NCBI GenBank assembly: GCA_000181795.3
Contig: CM012954.1
Location: forward strand, 6,800,228-6,864,227
Reading direction: 5' to 3'
Length of the DNA stretch: 64,000 nt
From: Trichinella spiralis
Taxonomy: Eukaryota > Nematoda > Enoplea > Trichinellida > Trichinellidae
A program made the position numbers and the translations under genes. Position 1 is the first letter of the stretch. Each line of letters starts with the position of its first letter. Below the pieces are notes generated by a model that saw only the letters and a program-made list of their open reading frames with translations, ran no database searches and was not told the DNA's origin. Below, piece by piece: positions 1-13,216 of the stretch.

Positions 1-336
1 AATGAAAGAAATTTGACAATAGAATGAAAAAAAAAATTGACAATAGAATAAAATAAAATTTGACAAATAGAATGAAACAAAATTTTACAAATAGAATGAA
101 ATGATATTCGACAAATAGAATAAAAGAAAATTTGACAAATGGAATGGAATACAATCTGGCAAATAGAATGAATTAAAATCTGACAAATAAAATGAAAAAA
201 AATTTGGCAAATAAAATGAAAAAAAATTTGACAAATAGAATGAAATAAAATTTGACAAATAGAATGAAATAAAATTTGACAAATAGAATGGAATAAAATT
301 TGACAAATAAAATGAAAGGAAATTTGACAAATAGAG
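1..336. repeat. 24-bp minisatellite, AT-rich
   Basis: Degenerate tandem array with a 24-bp period, seen for example as the element TTTGAC at 251, 275 and 299. The consensus unit is close to AATTTGACAAATAGAATGAA plus four A/T bases. About 14 units are visible and the array is cut by the left window edge. Because 24 is a multiple of 3, two minus-strand frames stay open through the whole array (octapeptide repeats such as YLSNFISF). I read these frames as a by-product of the period, not as a gene. Confidence 0.9.
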
Positions 337-848
337 AATTTTGGAGCAATAATAGAATAACAATAAAAGTAATAATATTGTTAGTTAGAATACACCAGAA
401 AGGAAGGAAACTTCCATTTCCAAAAGCGAGAAAATATTGCATAAAACTGTGCAGTTTGTGAGAATATCATGATTTATTTTCAACATGTTTAACTTACATA
501 ACATCCTCCGTCATTGTTAAGATTCAAAAAATATTGCAACCCAAAAATGTGCCAGCTTTACACGCCATTTATTATAAATCTAGCGAGTCACGTTTACTCA
601 AATGTTGATAAAAAATTAAGAGCACGTTATCACAAAATAATTTCCTTAGTGGAATGAAATAAGTTGAAGATATCAAAAAAGGGATTTCGACATGACAGAA
701 GCAGCATGAGATATGTTGTAAATCGGAGAAAACGTTACGTGGTGATTACTGATAAAGTGGTAAAGTGTCTATAATTCACCATAAGAAAGAAGGTAAGCCT
801 GGGAGTACAATGATGCTGCTGTGAAGGATTGGCCAGTACTCTGGGTAA

Positions 849-874
849 ATAATTTGACAAATAGAATGGAATAC
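849..874. repeat. solitary copy of the left-edge minisatellite unit
   Basis: The bases around 849-874 repeat the core TTTGACAAATAGAATGGAAT of the array at 1-336, about 510 bp beyond its end and without neighbouring units. Confidence 0.7.
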
Positions 875-3800
875 GGGGAAACAGGGATAATGGATTCGTC
901 ACAGGCAGGGTACAACAAATATTCAACATAGTGTAACTGAATTAATCAGTACATTACAAATGCACAGTAATGTTCACAATTCACCATTCACAAACAATTT
1001 ATTTCATGTTTACTTCAAGTTTAATTTAATCGATGTCAATAATATATGAAACGAAGGAAAACACAGTTATAAAATATCACTTAGTTTGCAATTACAGGCC
1101 CAATGGAGGAGGATGGTTGAACGTTCAGTTATACGGATGCTCAACACACTGATAAATTAAATAAATATGAGCAAGAGATTCTTCGAGTCTGAAGATGTGG
1201 AATATGACATTGCCTTTGGCGGAATTACATCACTTTTGAGTGAACACTAGCATTATGACGTAATTACAATGAAGCGTTTTATTTATTTATGAAAGTTATA
1301 ACGTTTTTATTGAAACTCAATGTTATATTATTGAATTTATTTATCTATTTATTTATGAATGTAGATTTGAAAACTCATGGAAACAACATCATAAACCTGC
1401 TGCTGTTCATGAACTTAAGTGAAGAAAAACTGGATTGCTGAAAATTGCAAAATATTTGAAATTTTCTTTTGAGTAAATATAGTTTCGAATAAATACTTTA
1501 GAGAAAAGACAAAGGTATTTAATTTTGAGAAACTAACAAATTGTGGTTGCCTATGAAAACAGTTTGAGAAAATCAAAGTCCCTGTGTAGGAACAACCTTA
1601 AAACTGGAAACTAAATGGAATATTTGTGAGAAGAAAAAAAGAAATAAAATATACAGAATAAATAATTATGCAAATAATATGATTTATGAAGATTTATTGC
1701 AAATATTAAAAGAATTGAGCGAAGAAAGTTTTTCTTCAAATCAAATTTCTTCCTGAATTTTTTTTATCGCTTAGAGTATCCTTAAACCTCAAAATTTTTT
1801 AAACGAAAATTCTTTGATTAATTGCGCATCTGAAATGAGAATTGTAAAAGTGAAGAGATGTAAATGCTAATTTTATGCAATAGAGTATTTATTCCTTTCA
1901 TAAATGTCAAACTTGGAAGCCACTTGTTTTATCAAATTTCTCGATTGCGAATTATTCAAAATGTATGAACATTTATTCCCGGAACTACTGTTTTCAATTA
2001 TAACAAATGCAATAACTAATTCGGTGCCCCTTCCAAGCAACATTCCATTACATTTACTGAACTTTAAAGTAAATATCTCAAACGATTGGGAAAACTACCA
2101 TGAAAAGTCACATTTAGTTGTTTAGTTAGTTCTCAATTTATTTATTTTTCTTACAATTGTTATTACAAAAAATCACATTATCAAATGCGTCATATAGCGA
2201 CAATTAAAAAGCGAAATAGAATTCAAAAAAGGAATGTTTGGTATCAATAAGAAGCTAATTGAATAATACAAATGAACTACAAGTGTACCAACTGCTAAAC
2301 CAAGCTAAACGATTGCATATTATTATTGAAAAATTATGTATATTTAGATTGCGCAGTGTTTGTTCTTCGTGCTTAACTTCTGACTTACATGTTTAAATAG
2401 AACAGGAGCTCAGTAATGAAGTATCACTTACCTTGCAATTGTAGATGATATTGACGAGGAGAGTTGAATGCGCATCTTGACTGTTGTTTTACACACTGAT
2501 AAACGGAATAATCATGGGGATGACATTTTCAAAACTTGGTCTTGTTCTACTTTAAGCAAATATATCTCATGGCCTTTGGCGCAATGACTTGGTTTTACTA
2601 ATTAATGGCCTAACGGCATAAATATAATCGAAAACTTTTCTAAATGATGATTGGCTATTACGTTTTCAACGAATGTTCACCGTACGATTTTGAAATAAGT
2701 GCAATTGCTATTTGAGTGATGTATTGAAATTTCCGTTTCCCGTGATTCTTATTCCACTTTTGCTTTTTGCACTATTACAGTTTATTTGAATGTTCTATAA
2801 ATGGAGTTCGATTTAATGGTAATGTTTCTGCAACTTGTATTGTCGCCTTGTGTTAAATGTAACTTTCCCAACTGAGCATCAATTTCAATTGAATAGAAAG
2901 TGTGCTATGATATACAAAGATGAGAATGATAAAACAGATAACGAAATGATGTTTTCCCAAAAAAAGATTCATTTGAAGTGTTTTACTTTCATAACAACCA
3001 GTGCTTCAAACTCCACATCTAAAGAATAGAGATCCGCAAAGAACCACACCTACCTTTTATCATTAGTTCTGCTTCGTTTCATCCTCGTCTTCATTCTTCA
3101 TATCTATAAAGATGCCAAACATTAAATCAAATGTTCATCTTAGCATACTTAAAAGTTAAAAATACTAATACGTTGATGTTGTTGAAACTGAATTTTCAAT
3201 GCTACTTTTCATTAACTTAATAATGTACTTGAAAATCAACAAAACGCTGAAACATCCGATAATTTTACGGTAACTTTTTCCACAATTCTAGCAGGATGAC
3301 CAGCAGACCCATTTCATGGCCAATCTATTAATCATGTGAATTGCTCAAATTGGAATAATTTGCTACTACTTGCTATCCGTACTGCCGAAAACTGCTGTTG
3401 ATTTGCTGAAATGATTTTTGCTGATGAAATGCTTGTTGTTCGCAAAATATTTCACTGTTGTGTTCGATCATTTCCAACAGATATTTGTTATTTTTTTTCT
3501 TTTATTCGTCATAAAAGAAAAATATTCAAATCATCTTCTGATCGATCATCGCTGTCGATGATGTTCGCTTTATTCAACTACTATAGTCGGTGTTCCATTC
3601 CCCTCTCGCTGAATTCTGTTTATAAATGATAACATTTGCATATTGATCTGCATAAACAAGTCTGCCCTAGAGAAATTGAACGCTTTATAACTGATAAAAT
3701 ATTTGAAAATTATTCCATTATAAGTACAATATATTTAATTGATTTCACTATTTGAGCGCAAACAAAGAACTGAAAAAAAGAATGAATGAAAAATAATATG

Positions 3801-4686
3801 CAATAAATAGTAATAAAAAATACAAAATGGAACATACAAATGGAAAAATGCGGTCAATTCTGCATGATCGCATACGCATGTGAATTGTTACACTACAAAT
3901 TTACTAATTTAAAAGTAAAGTAAACTAATTTTTCGTCGTTACTTTATTATCAGTATAACATTCTATTCCACAATTCCAGATATTCATTCAAAGCAAAAAA
4001 TGCCATATGCCATTCTTAAATAATGTAAAGCATGCATATTCGCTTAAAAAGATTTGTATATGCGTGATTATAAGCAGAATGAACTATTTCAAATAATGAA
4101 CTGGGCATCTCTTCAGGTGTGATAGATGACCGTTCTTTGCTATTAGCTAATCGAATGAAAAGAAAGCTTATGGATTATTTTATAACAGGAACATGCGAAA
4201 CCACACCCATCAGCAATTTCCCAATCGAAAGTTGAATAAATTACGGTCTATTTTGGGAATTCTGTAAAATATTTTCGTTCATTGCAAAGATGCACAAAGT
4301 GTTTGCTTTCTCTTTCTTTTTTAAATTATGCTTATGGTGTTGTTAAATTGGTATGTTCAAATGGAGAACAACAATAAAGATCGAACAGGAAGAAGAGGCT
4401 AGGCAAGAAACGAGGCCATTCGACTGGAATAAGTTGTGTTTCATTTTCGTTCTAGACTGGTTAGCATTTTGTTCTTCTTGCAGTGACTTTCATCCATCCT
4501 AGTCAGTTTCTAATGCTTTGCTGAAAATTGGGTCCTTCATATGCCGGAGGAAGAAAACGCCCAAACCGGCTTGTTGTGAAAGTCCACAAACAGCTTTTGG
4601 CTATGTGAACGTTTGACGAAATACAGCCATTCCACAGTCAGTTCCATCTGAAATATCTTCTCTTTTGTAAAACGATGCCAACAAGA

Positions 4687-4710
4687 AATTCAATTCAATT
4701 CAATTCAATT
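4687..4710. repeat. (CAATT)n microsatellite
   Basis: Nearly five perfect copies of CAATT in non-coding DNA. Confidence 0.95.
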
Positions 4711-5178
4711 CATTTTATTCGACTTAATTTCATCGTATCAGTTTTCACTTAATTTAAGCTAAGCTACTACACTACTACTACTGCTGCTAGCATATCTCAG
4801 GATGTGAATAAAAAGCTGCTCATGTTCTACTTTCAGAAAGAATACACTAGCCAATACAAAGAAAAGGTTTTTATTCTTTATACTACTCATCGTTGAACGT
4901 TTAAGCAATTGATCTCACGTGCCAATTGTTTTTTTTTCATCTGCACATCTCAGATCAAAATCATTTCGCTATGCTACCACTGGTCGCGTCCCAGAATTGA
5001 CAAAAATGCTGCATTATGAGACACAGCGTTTTTGCAATATAATGCACTACTGAGAATATAGTACATCGCTGATCTGATCGACAAATCTGGTGAAACTTTC
5101 ACCAGCGCTGAGCGCGATTTAATAACTTCCCTACAGTAAACTATGATTTTCAGGATTCATCCACAATAATCACTGATT

Positions 5179-5190
5179 GTGTGTGTGTGT
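5179..5190. repeat. (GT)n microsatellite
   Basis: Six GT dinucleotides in non-coding DNA. Confidence 0.9.
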
Positions 5191-6553
5191 CTTCAACCGT
5201 TGGCGGGGTGATTCTCTGCAACAATCAAAGCAGACACAATTCAACAAAGATGGACTTTGTCAGTTGGTTAGTATTCTATTAATATACTTTGTAGAACTTT
5301 GACAAAGCAGAACATTTCAGAAAATAAAAGCTTATTCACATAATCAGCAGATTTTAATAACCATTAAAGTTCCAAAAAGACATAATCCACCATACAACTT
5401 TGCTACTATGGTACCTTTTTGTCAATCTAGCAATTTTACCATAATATATTTTTCATGAAATAAAAAAACTTTCATTTAAATAATATTAAATTATTTTAAT
5501 CCTCTACATTGATTTTTTCTTGTTTTTTTATTACAATAAATGTTAAGTAACTTCTTTGATACAACTGACAATGTTAACTTTTCCAGTATACGAATTTCAA
5601 GTTCGTTGAACAAATGAAGTTGAATTGTTAAAAACTTGAATCTTTTCACTATAGCAGTTGATTATTATTTCGCAGAAATCTTTCTCCCTTCTCTTCAACA
5701 ATGCATCCTTCACCACTGCATTGAGGTAAACGGTTGCTTTAGAAAGAAAAACTTCAATTTTACCTAACCTGTTCTACAATAAAATAAGTTTTTAATATTT
5801 TGAAAGCATCTTTTTGTGACTATGCCCTTTGTATTTGCATGCATTTACCCTACTCCGTCTATCACAGCTTCCGTGCATCATTTTGTTCGGCATGTTCAAT
5901 TTTGTTGGCATTTCTTGTCTCATGAATAGAAAAATGTTCCCGTTTTGTGCTTTCAAAATGATGAAAATTGAAATCAGCACGGTCGCCGAATACCGGCTCT
6001 GCATTTTTCAAAAATATATAAAACGAACATGAGTGATTTACACCCAATAGCCATATTCTATTGACAAGTTTGAAAATACACCACCACGCATGAGTGTACA
6101 ACCCTAATTTCAATTTACTGCTTCCATTACTGATATTTTTTAAAATTATAATTTAAATTCTAAAACTTTAACACATGGCTGGAAGTAGCATTTGGAGCGA
6201 GAAATTTCCATTCATTCTTGTCTATTAAATTACTTATGCACGTCAAATGGAAATATAGCCAAAAATAAAAAAAACGAGAAAATAGGAGTGGAAACGAGGA
6301 ATAATAAGTAGGTTAGCTTATCATATATTCCATGACCAGTATCATATAAAAGAAAGATAATCAATTTTCTTCTGTAAACTGAAACAATATTATGCAAATA
6401 AATTGTATAATAAAAGGTGAAAATAAATGATCATCATTTTTCTGTAAGTTATTCTTAATTTGTTGTATTGTAATGTAATTTCTATTTGGAGAAATTATTA
6501 TTAATTCAACTATTTTATGCTGAGCACTATAACTGCACTTATTATACTTATAG

Positions 6554-8474
6554 GGTGCTGATGTTCATAACCGTACACAGAATAGCCAGTTTTCAAATTC
6601 GTCCATTAAAATGCAAACCTGGCTATAGAGTATCATCAATATCCAGAGCAATGATCAATGGCATTTCGAGCTATGATGTTGAATGTAAGCCTTTCTCAGA
6701 CAACCCTGAAAGAATAAAGGTAATGGCTGATGATGTTTTCGCGTTATTTCATTTTGACAAAATAATTTCAATAATCAATAATCTCGCTTCAGAAATTCGT
6801 GTAGCAGATTGAACGTTGAATATGAATAAACATCTTTCTAGGATATCACTTGCAGCGATGGAACTGTTCCTATATGCAATGGTACACTGGGGGGCTGCGA
6901 TCAGCATCCAGACTCTTGGATTGGTGGAGTGAAAGTAGTACCCTATGAAGAAGACAGTAGTGTAGAAATGTTAAGGTTTGATTTCACATTCCAATTCGAT
7001 TTTAACAAGCTTTGCACTTTCAGTTTGATTCCGTACTGTTGCAATGCCAGTAATGTTCTTGTGCACGGAGATACATGTCGACATTCCCGCCTCAGCAGTC
7101 TTGGACGTCTATTGACGTTGGCAACAAAGCCGGACGAAATTATGCAAGGTCTGTCCTGTCAGGTTACTCGAAATCATAATGGCAGGTATGCAATTAATTC
7201 AGCTTTCTGACTTGCTTGCGCATTCATGAAAACAATTTAACAAGCCCAATATAAAAAAAACGCTCAGTGTATGAGATATTATTCTTCAGACAAAAATATA
7301 AAATGAATTTAAAAATATGTATTTGAAAAAGAAAGCTGAGTTCATAATTTAATCTACATGTTGTACTGACTACAGTAATTTAAGAACTGTTGAAGAATGC
7401 TAAATGTCTTACAGTTTATGCTGTTATTTCAGCAAACTTGAATTTTAAGCAATGAAATCAAATGAAAATTATACAAATTCATCCTTCAACTAATTGTTTC
7501 TAAAAATTGGTCATTTTTCCAAATACAAAAAATGATTTTTCACGTCAAAATCACTGCAAGTTAAAAAGAAATGATGGAGAATAGTTACGCATTTAAATGT
7601 AAATGGTGTTCAATGCAAATCTACAGGTTTTCCATCTTGCAGAACTAAATTTTTTTTATTCTAAAATTAGGTGAGCAGACTATTTAAACTAATTATAATT
7701 TCGAGAACACTTTTTGATCGTTTTCAATGAATAACATTTTCTAAATAACAATCTACTTATTACAAAACAAGATAGTTCGCTTCTAAGTACAGTAAACGCA
7801 ATACGTGGATTGGAACCCATCTATCAAAGGTATGCAAATAAAATAATGCAGAGAATATTAGATCAATAAATAATTAAGTAACTTAAAACTTTCCAACATA
7901 ATAAAGTGCAATTTATATTTCTATTATAGTTTTCAATAGAACACACTTTCGAATAATGAAACTATGAACAGAATGGAATGGAACTGATCAAATTTCAATT
8001 TTCAATTTGCAGGATTGTTCATTTTATGCAAAACAATCTTTTCACAGAATTAAACTCGGTTTAAAATTTCACCCATTTCAACAGAAAAGTGCTCAAAGTT
8101 TGTGCATAATTTCCATTAAAATTGTCATTCTATATGAGTATATCATTTATTTTTCATGAATACCACGAGATACTAATATAGAATTTGAAATATTTCACAC
8201 AAACAAGCACTGCTTATAGTACGTAATAAAAAAAGACGCTCTATTTCGTTCGAAGATGAAAACATCATATGTAAAAGAAATATTTAAAAACTAATAATAA
8301 CCAGTAAAATGAAATGAAAAAATGTTTGCTTTACAAAATTCCAAATTTTATAGGATCTACGATGTGACATTGAAGGTCAGGAGTTGTCGATTTGAAATTG
8401 AACAGGAATGTTGCAACAAATACATGTTTGGCTATTTTTTACACAATTTTTGGAACAAAGAAAAAACTGCCTAA
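6554..8474 (+). CDS. secreted-type Cys-rich protein, possibly dermatopontin-like
   Basis: Four exons join in phase: 6554-6719, 6842-6975, 7024-7185 and 8354-8474 (stop TAA). If translation starts at ATG 6561 the product is 191 aa; that start has no clear signal peptide, so a 5' exon may be missing. Around a dozen cysteines are visible, including CC pairs in IPYCCNAS and EQECCNKY. Three segments of the form aromatic/acidic-x-x-x-Cys (SSYDVECKPF, VEMLSLIPYCC, IYDVTLKVRSC), each about 60-70 residues apart, recall the threefold DERM/dermatopontin repeat of extracellular matrix proteins. The similarity is by pattern only. The intron at 6976-7023 is 48 nt and stop-free in frame, so retention would add 16 residues. 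The last intron (7186-8353) is unusually long for this window. An alternative small exon at 7793-7829 was considered but breaks the phase. Confidence 0.5.
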
Positions 8475-9302
8475 GAAAAAATTGTACCACCCGTGTATAC
8501 TGTAAAAGCTTTGCAAAACGAGTTCACCATAATAATAAATTGGTGGTATTTTTTCATACTTGTCGATCGCTCGTTTTCAACCTGTGATGTGATGTAATAA
8601 TGATAATGATTTTGTACAACTGTGAATAAAAGTTCAAGTAGCTTTCTTCTCAACCAGTGTTCAAGCTTTCCCAGTGTCAATAAACAAAAAATAAATCTAC
8701 TCAGTGACTGCATGCAAAACAAATGCTTTCAATGGATTGTGTTAAAGCATTTCTGTGAAGAAAATATGAACGAAATATTTATCGGATATAATAAAACGTA
8801 AATTCAACGTGAAATTTGACAAAACGATAAGCAAATAATAGGAATAATATGCAAAGAATACAAAACCAACAACAACACGAACAAAGCTTTTTAACTATGT
8901 TCTTCCTTAATTTCTTGCAAGCTGATTAGTTAAATTTATAGGTCTTAAAAAGAAAACGCTGTTAAGTTGTCGTTGGCAGATGGACGCATTAGCAGATTAC
9001 ATACATTCTTCATCTAATTTGTCACTCAGAATAAAAAATAATTTCAAAATCTTTAAGCACTGGAGAGCACAAACCGACGCCGTAATAAAAGTGGAAAGCA
9101 TTTTCCGGCACGTTAATCACATTTGGTTAAATTCAATTCTAAATTGAAACTAACGCTGCAAAGAATTATAAAACCCTGTGCCATAATATGGAATTATTTT
9201 TCGATAAGTTGTAACAAAAGAGGAAAAAATGGATCCTCATTTTTTGCTTCAACATTCGCATGAGAAGAAAAACTCGTTGAATTTGAACAATTTCGAAAAT
9301 TC

Positions 9303-9321
9303 CACACACACACACACACAC
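9303..9321. repeat. (CA)n microsatellite
   Basis: About nine CA dinucleotides in non-coding DNA. Confidence 0.95.
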
Positions 9322-11015
9322 GTCACAGATGGGCCAATTTTTATCGTTTCATCCATTCAACAAGGGAAGTTTAAACTGAACAGTGACTTACAATCATCTA
9401 ACTTTGCTTTCATCTGACGTCTACCACTTGATGATTACGAAAAGCCTATGCATGCAACATCAGCCTGGTCAATTAAAGACGATTGATTTGACTTGGTCAA
9501 TTTTCTGAAAAAGTCTCAAGTAATGGTTTCTCTCAGTACTGAAAAAAGTCACTATTTTTTAACATCCGAATAATTTGCTTCAACAGAATATTCCAATTAA
9601 GTTTTGCATGCATTTTTTCACTTAACTGCTAAGAATGATGCGAGTAAAATCAGTATTTTTTCAAACATTTTTTCAAATATCTCAAAGCTACGAAATAGAT
9701 TTAGCTGCAACAAGCAAGCTGCTGCGAAACTGCAAAATCTTCAATTTCATGACAAAATTCATCTTTGATTGCAGTCTTGTCCTTTTGAACTGCAAATTGC
9801 CAGCATCATCTGTTTGATTAACATAATAAGCAACAATTAATTGCGCATACATTCGCATATAACATCAGCGACATATTCAATATTGTGTGAACAAAGCTAT
9901 TTTAGGCAAAAAATAAATGTTTGCATGAAACGTACGACATTTCAAACTTCAAAAGAAAATTTGAAATATATTAAATAAAAAATACTGTTAAGAATATTTT
10001 TCTATTATAATATCTGTGAGTATCATAAGTAAATATTTTCCGCCTGCACAATAATTATAACAATTAATAATGAAAAATCGACGTATAGTTTACATTTCAA
10101 AATTATCTGACATATAAAAGAAAATAGAACAAACTGATAAATTTACTTTGATTTTAAAAGCAATTAAGATAATTAAACCTGCCAACTTTGCTAACTTTCC
10201 TACTTTCATGAAATTAATTTCAGTTTCATCATTTTTATCTATACAATAGTTGCTGTTCATTCATAAAAGTTAGCACAGACAGGTATGCATAATAGCATGC
10301 ATGCATATATGTAAAAATAAAAGGCTGGTAAATCAGATTTGATCGCTTTGAAATTAAAATTTTCCGAACACGAAACAATCAATCTGCCAAAGTAGAAGAA
10401 CCACTTACTGCCAAAAGAGTAACAACTACTTTTAATATTACTATTGTGAACTGAAATAAACCTGATCTTCTAAAACACTGCAACTAGAAAAGTTATCTTG
10501 ATTTGATCACTTAACACTGCTGAAATAAGCAAAATGAATTTCTGCATCACGACTGAAGTATCGATCTCATACTGACTATTCTTAATCAGATTGCTTTTTT
10601 GCTCTTTTTATACAATTTATCAACAAAAATACCAAATACTCATTTAAATCAGCAAACTGCCTACATTGTAAATTAATAAAAATATCTACAACAAGACGAA
10701 AGAATATATATAAACTGCCATCAAAAAATAATTTTTCAATTTCACTCAGTCAGGCATAGAGTTTCTCCGTACTAACTAACACTCAGTGCTTCTCCGGAGG
10801 CATTCCCTCAGAGCCCAAAATATACGCTCGCCACAGTACGACAATAATCACAAGAACGAGTCATCAGCTAGTGACAACGGGCTATTGATTTTTAAGTCAA
10901 TTTATACGCAACTCCCTTGCTGCAGACCAATACTGAACGCACGTCCCCCCTCTGAACAAAGCTTTCGAGAAGCTTGATCAAGACCGTGGCTCTTCCTCGT
11001 GGCCAGCTGCGCCAT

Positions 11016-11085
11016 ATGTGGACTGCTACAATGTTTCACTACACTACTCTTCTAACTGGCATTTTCGTTCTCGCATTCAACACAG
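11016..11085 (+). CDS. candidate signal-peptide exon of the follistatin-like gene
   Basis: An ATG at 11016 (or the in-frame ATG at 11031) opens a frame that includes MFHYTTLLTGIFVLAFNT, a typical secretory signal with a hydrophobic core, and ends at a good donor (ACA|gtaagc). It ends in phase 0, whereas the follistatin exon at 13217 needs phase 1, so at least one further exon would lie between them. It is placed here by position and character only. Confidence 0.35.
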
Positions 11086-13216
11086 TAAGCTAGAATTTTT
11101 ACTTTCTGTAAAATAAATCACATTTTTCAGTATATTCACAATATTCGTCGCTTACATTACTTTTTTAGTTCGCTTATAAACTCATATCTTTAAAATTAGC
11201 CCTCTAAAGCAATAAAAAGAGAAACAAAAAACAACTCTTTCCAATTGCATAATTAACTCACTGCTTTCTAATGTTTGCAAACAAGTAAATTATACTGCAC
11301 AACTTCTACACTGAGAAATTATCACTTATCTAGCCACCAATCGTCGAATGAAGCACAAAATGAAGCTTCATCGTTTCATCTGTTTTTAAATAAGAAACAA
11401 ATATCCTCTGAAACCTGTACAAAATCGATAAGTTATTATTCAAATGAAACCTTGAACTGGCCAAAAGCTATTCTAAGTTTTTGCATTTAATTGCAGATTT
11501 ACTTCGTATAATTTATCGAGACATAAATTCAACACATTTTTTCCACAATAATAAATAATCAAATCTTTTTCCCCTTTGTCATCCTTTAAAATGACAAAGT
11601 TGTAAATGTCAAAATTTCAATTATTCTGTTGTATGAAGTAAATTTTTTTTCTCTTCTGAAACCAACCAAAGGTGAATTAAAATTTGACAATATGCTTTTC
11701 AAATTACCATGTCGTATTACCGACAGTTTTAATGACTGACGGTGATCTGATTCTGATCAATACTTATCAATTTGTCAGTTCGCACTTTTCTGTAACATTT
11801 CTGTTTTACTGCTAATCGCAAAATCAACTAGTGAAAAGCATCAACTGCTGAATTGTTGAATGAGATAATGAAAATGAGCAGGAGAGAGAAACAGTTATCC
11901 AACTTGTCTTAGCAGTTAGTGTTTGTTGTTTTGGCAAAACAAATGCAATTGATCATTTCCAATTGGTGGATGTTGCTTTGGACGTTCTACCCTGAGCACC
12001 AGCTATGCCAGTGTTTGTGCCCATCGATCGACCAGCTAACTCGAAGCGTCCCATTTGAATGCAATAATATTATCGGACCATCACGTTCGAAATGTGAACG
12101 TCATCCCATGATCAACAACGGAAAGAAGAATTCATTGTTTTTGCAACTGCAACACCTACTGTAGGTTTGAAAATGGAAATGACTTTTTATCTTCTTGCAC
12201 AACAATAAATAGAGTCGCCTAGCGAGCTTGTTGCTGCTTTTACAAAGCTTCATTGTTGAACATTCATTGGTATTCACAGCTGAGCTGTGAAATTTAGCCT
12301 AGGGGTTTTGCATGGCTGACCTCATTGATTATCGTCTGCTTGTTTGCAAAGCTTTGCACACTGACTTGGCAATCTGCTCGATGGAAATCAATCCTGAACA
12401 CCCTGCAACTGGATCCTCCTGACGACTGCAGTTTGAAAGAGTGCAATAATTACTGAAGAGGCAACAGCAACGCTGGTGTCTCGTCAAAATTGACCAAACG
12501 TCTGTCCCAAAGCGCTAATTGAATGCCAAGATAAATTTTGCACAACTCAGTGAGCAAACAACAAAACTGTCAAAGTGAAATTACTTCTCTCTTCACGTCA
12601 AAAATGTTCAAAATGAGGAGTCATTTAATAATATCAATCTCCCTCACAAAATGCAGTAATCCAACCACTGGGTTTTTATTGGAATCTAGTGAAATATTTG
12701 TTGAAGGCAAAATATTCATAGCTGAAAAATATTTTCTAATATACACAGCAAGTAATATTTGTTGAAGTTTCGAAAAGGGATTTAAAAATCACAGTCCTAT
12801 AGATTACAGTATTACTTTATTACACCCTTGAATCCAAATGAAAAATAAATTACAGTTAAGAAACTGCGCATTGAACATGAAAACCTAAGAGCACACACTT
12901 CTATCGACTTCTTGTTGCTCAGAAAAAATCTATTGGAATGCATCTGTTTGCTTAGTTCACGCTCACTTATTAAAATGCGCATGCATATCTTTCTGCGTAA
13001 AATGGAAATTCTTTACAACAATAAATTGCAACCTTTGTACATTTGAACGATTTGAAATTACTTTTTAAGATTGTCCAATCTTCACCCAATAATAACTTTG
13101 ATTCATGGTTGAATGAAAATTTTGGCGAGAATCTTAAACAAGGTAAAATAGGAAAAGTATCATTAATAGTCGTGTGGAGAAGTAATTTTGTAAATCAAAA
13201 ATTATTAAAAATTTAG

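Larger units (their letters stand above)
337..6553. other. gene-poor region, no coding support
   Basis: About 6.2 kb with only short, AT-rich open frames of no recognisable composition. A single stray minisatellite unit lies near 849-874. Simple repeats are (CAATT)n at 4687-4710 and (GT)n at 5179-5190. Nothing resembling a tRNA, rRNA or transposon end was recognised. Short exons or non-coding RNAs here would not be detectable by eye. Confidence 0.6.
8475..13216. other. gene-poor region, probably 5' part of the follistatin-like gene
   Basis: About 4.7 kb with no convincing coding exon except a possible signal-peptide exon at 11016-11085. It contains (CA)n at 9303-9321. I infer that much of it is long 5' introns and upstream DNA of the follistatin-like gene that follows, because that gene lacks its N-terminus at 13217. 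Confidence 0.5.

Noticed and set aside
85-442. Two overlapping minus-strand open frames with octapeptide repeats (YLSNFISF and FVKFYFIL).
   Set aside because: Both are translations of the 24-bp minisatellite in different frames; the openness follows from the period, and the AT-rich composition explains the Phe/Leu/Tyr content.
7793-7829. Possible small exon in the Cys-rich gene.
   Set aside because: It has AG and GT borders, but joining it shifts the next exon to a short frame; skipping it gives a longer Cys-containing ending with a matching phase.
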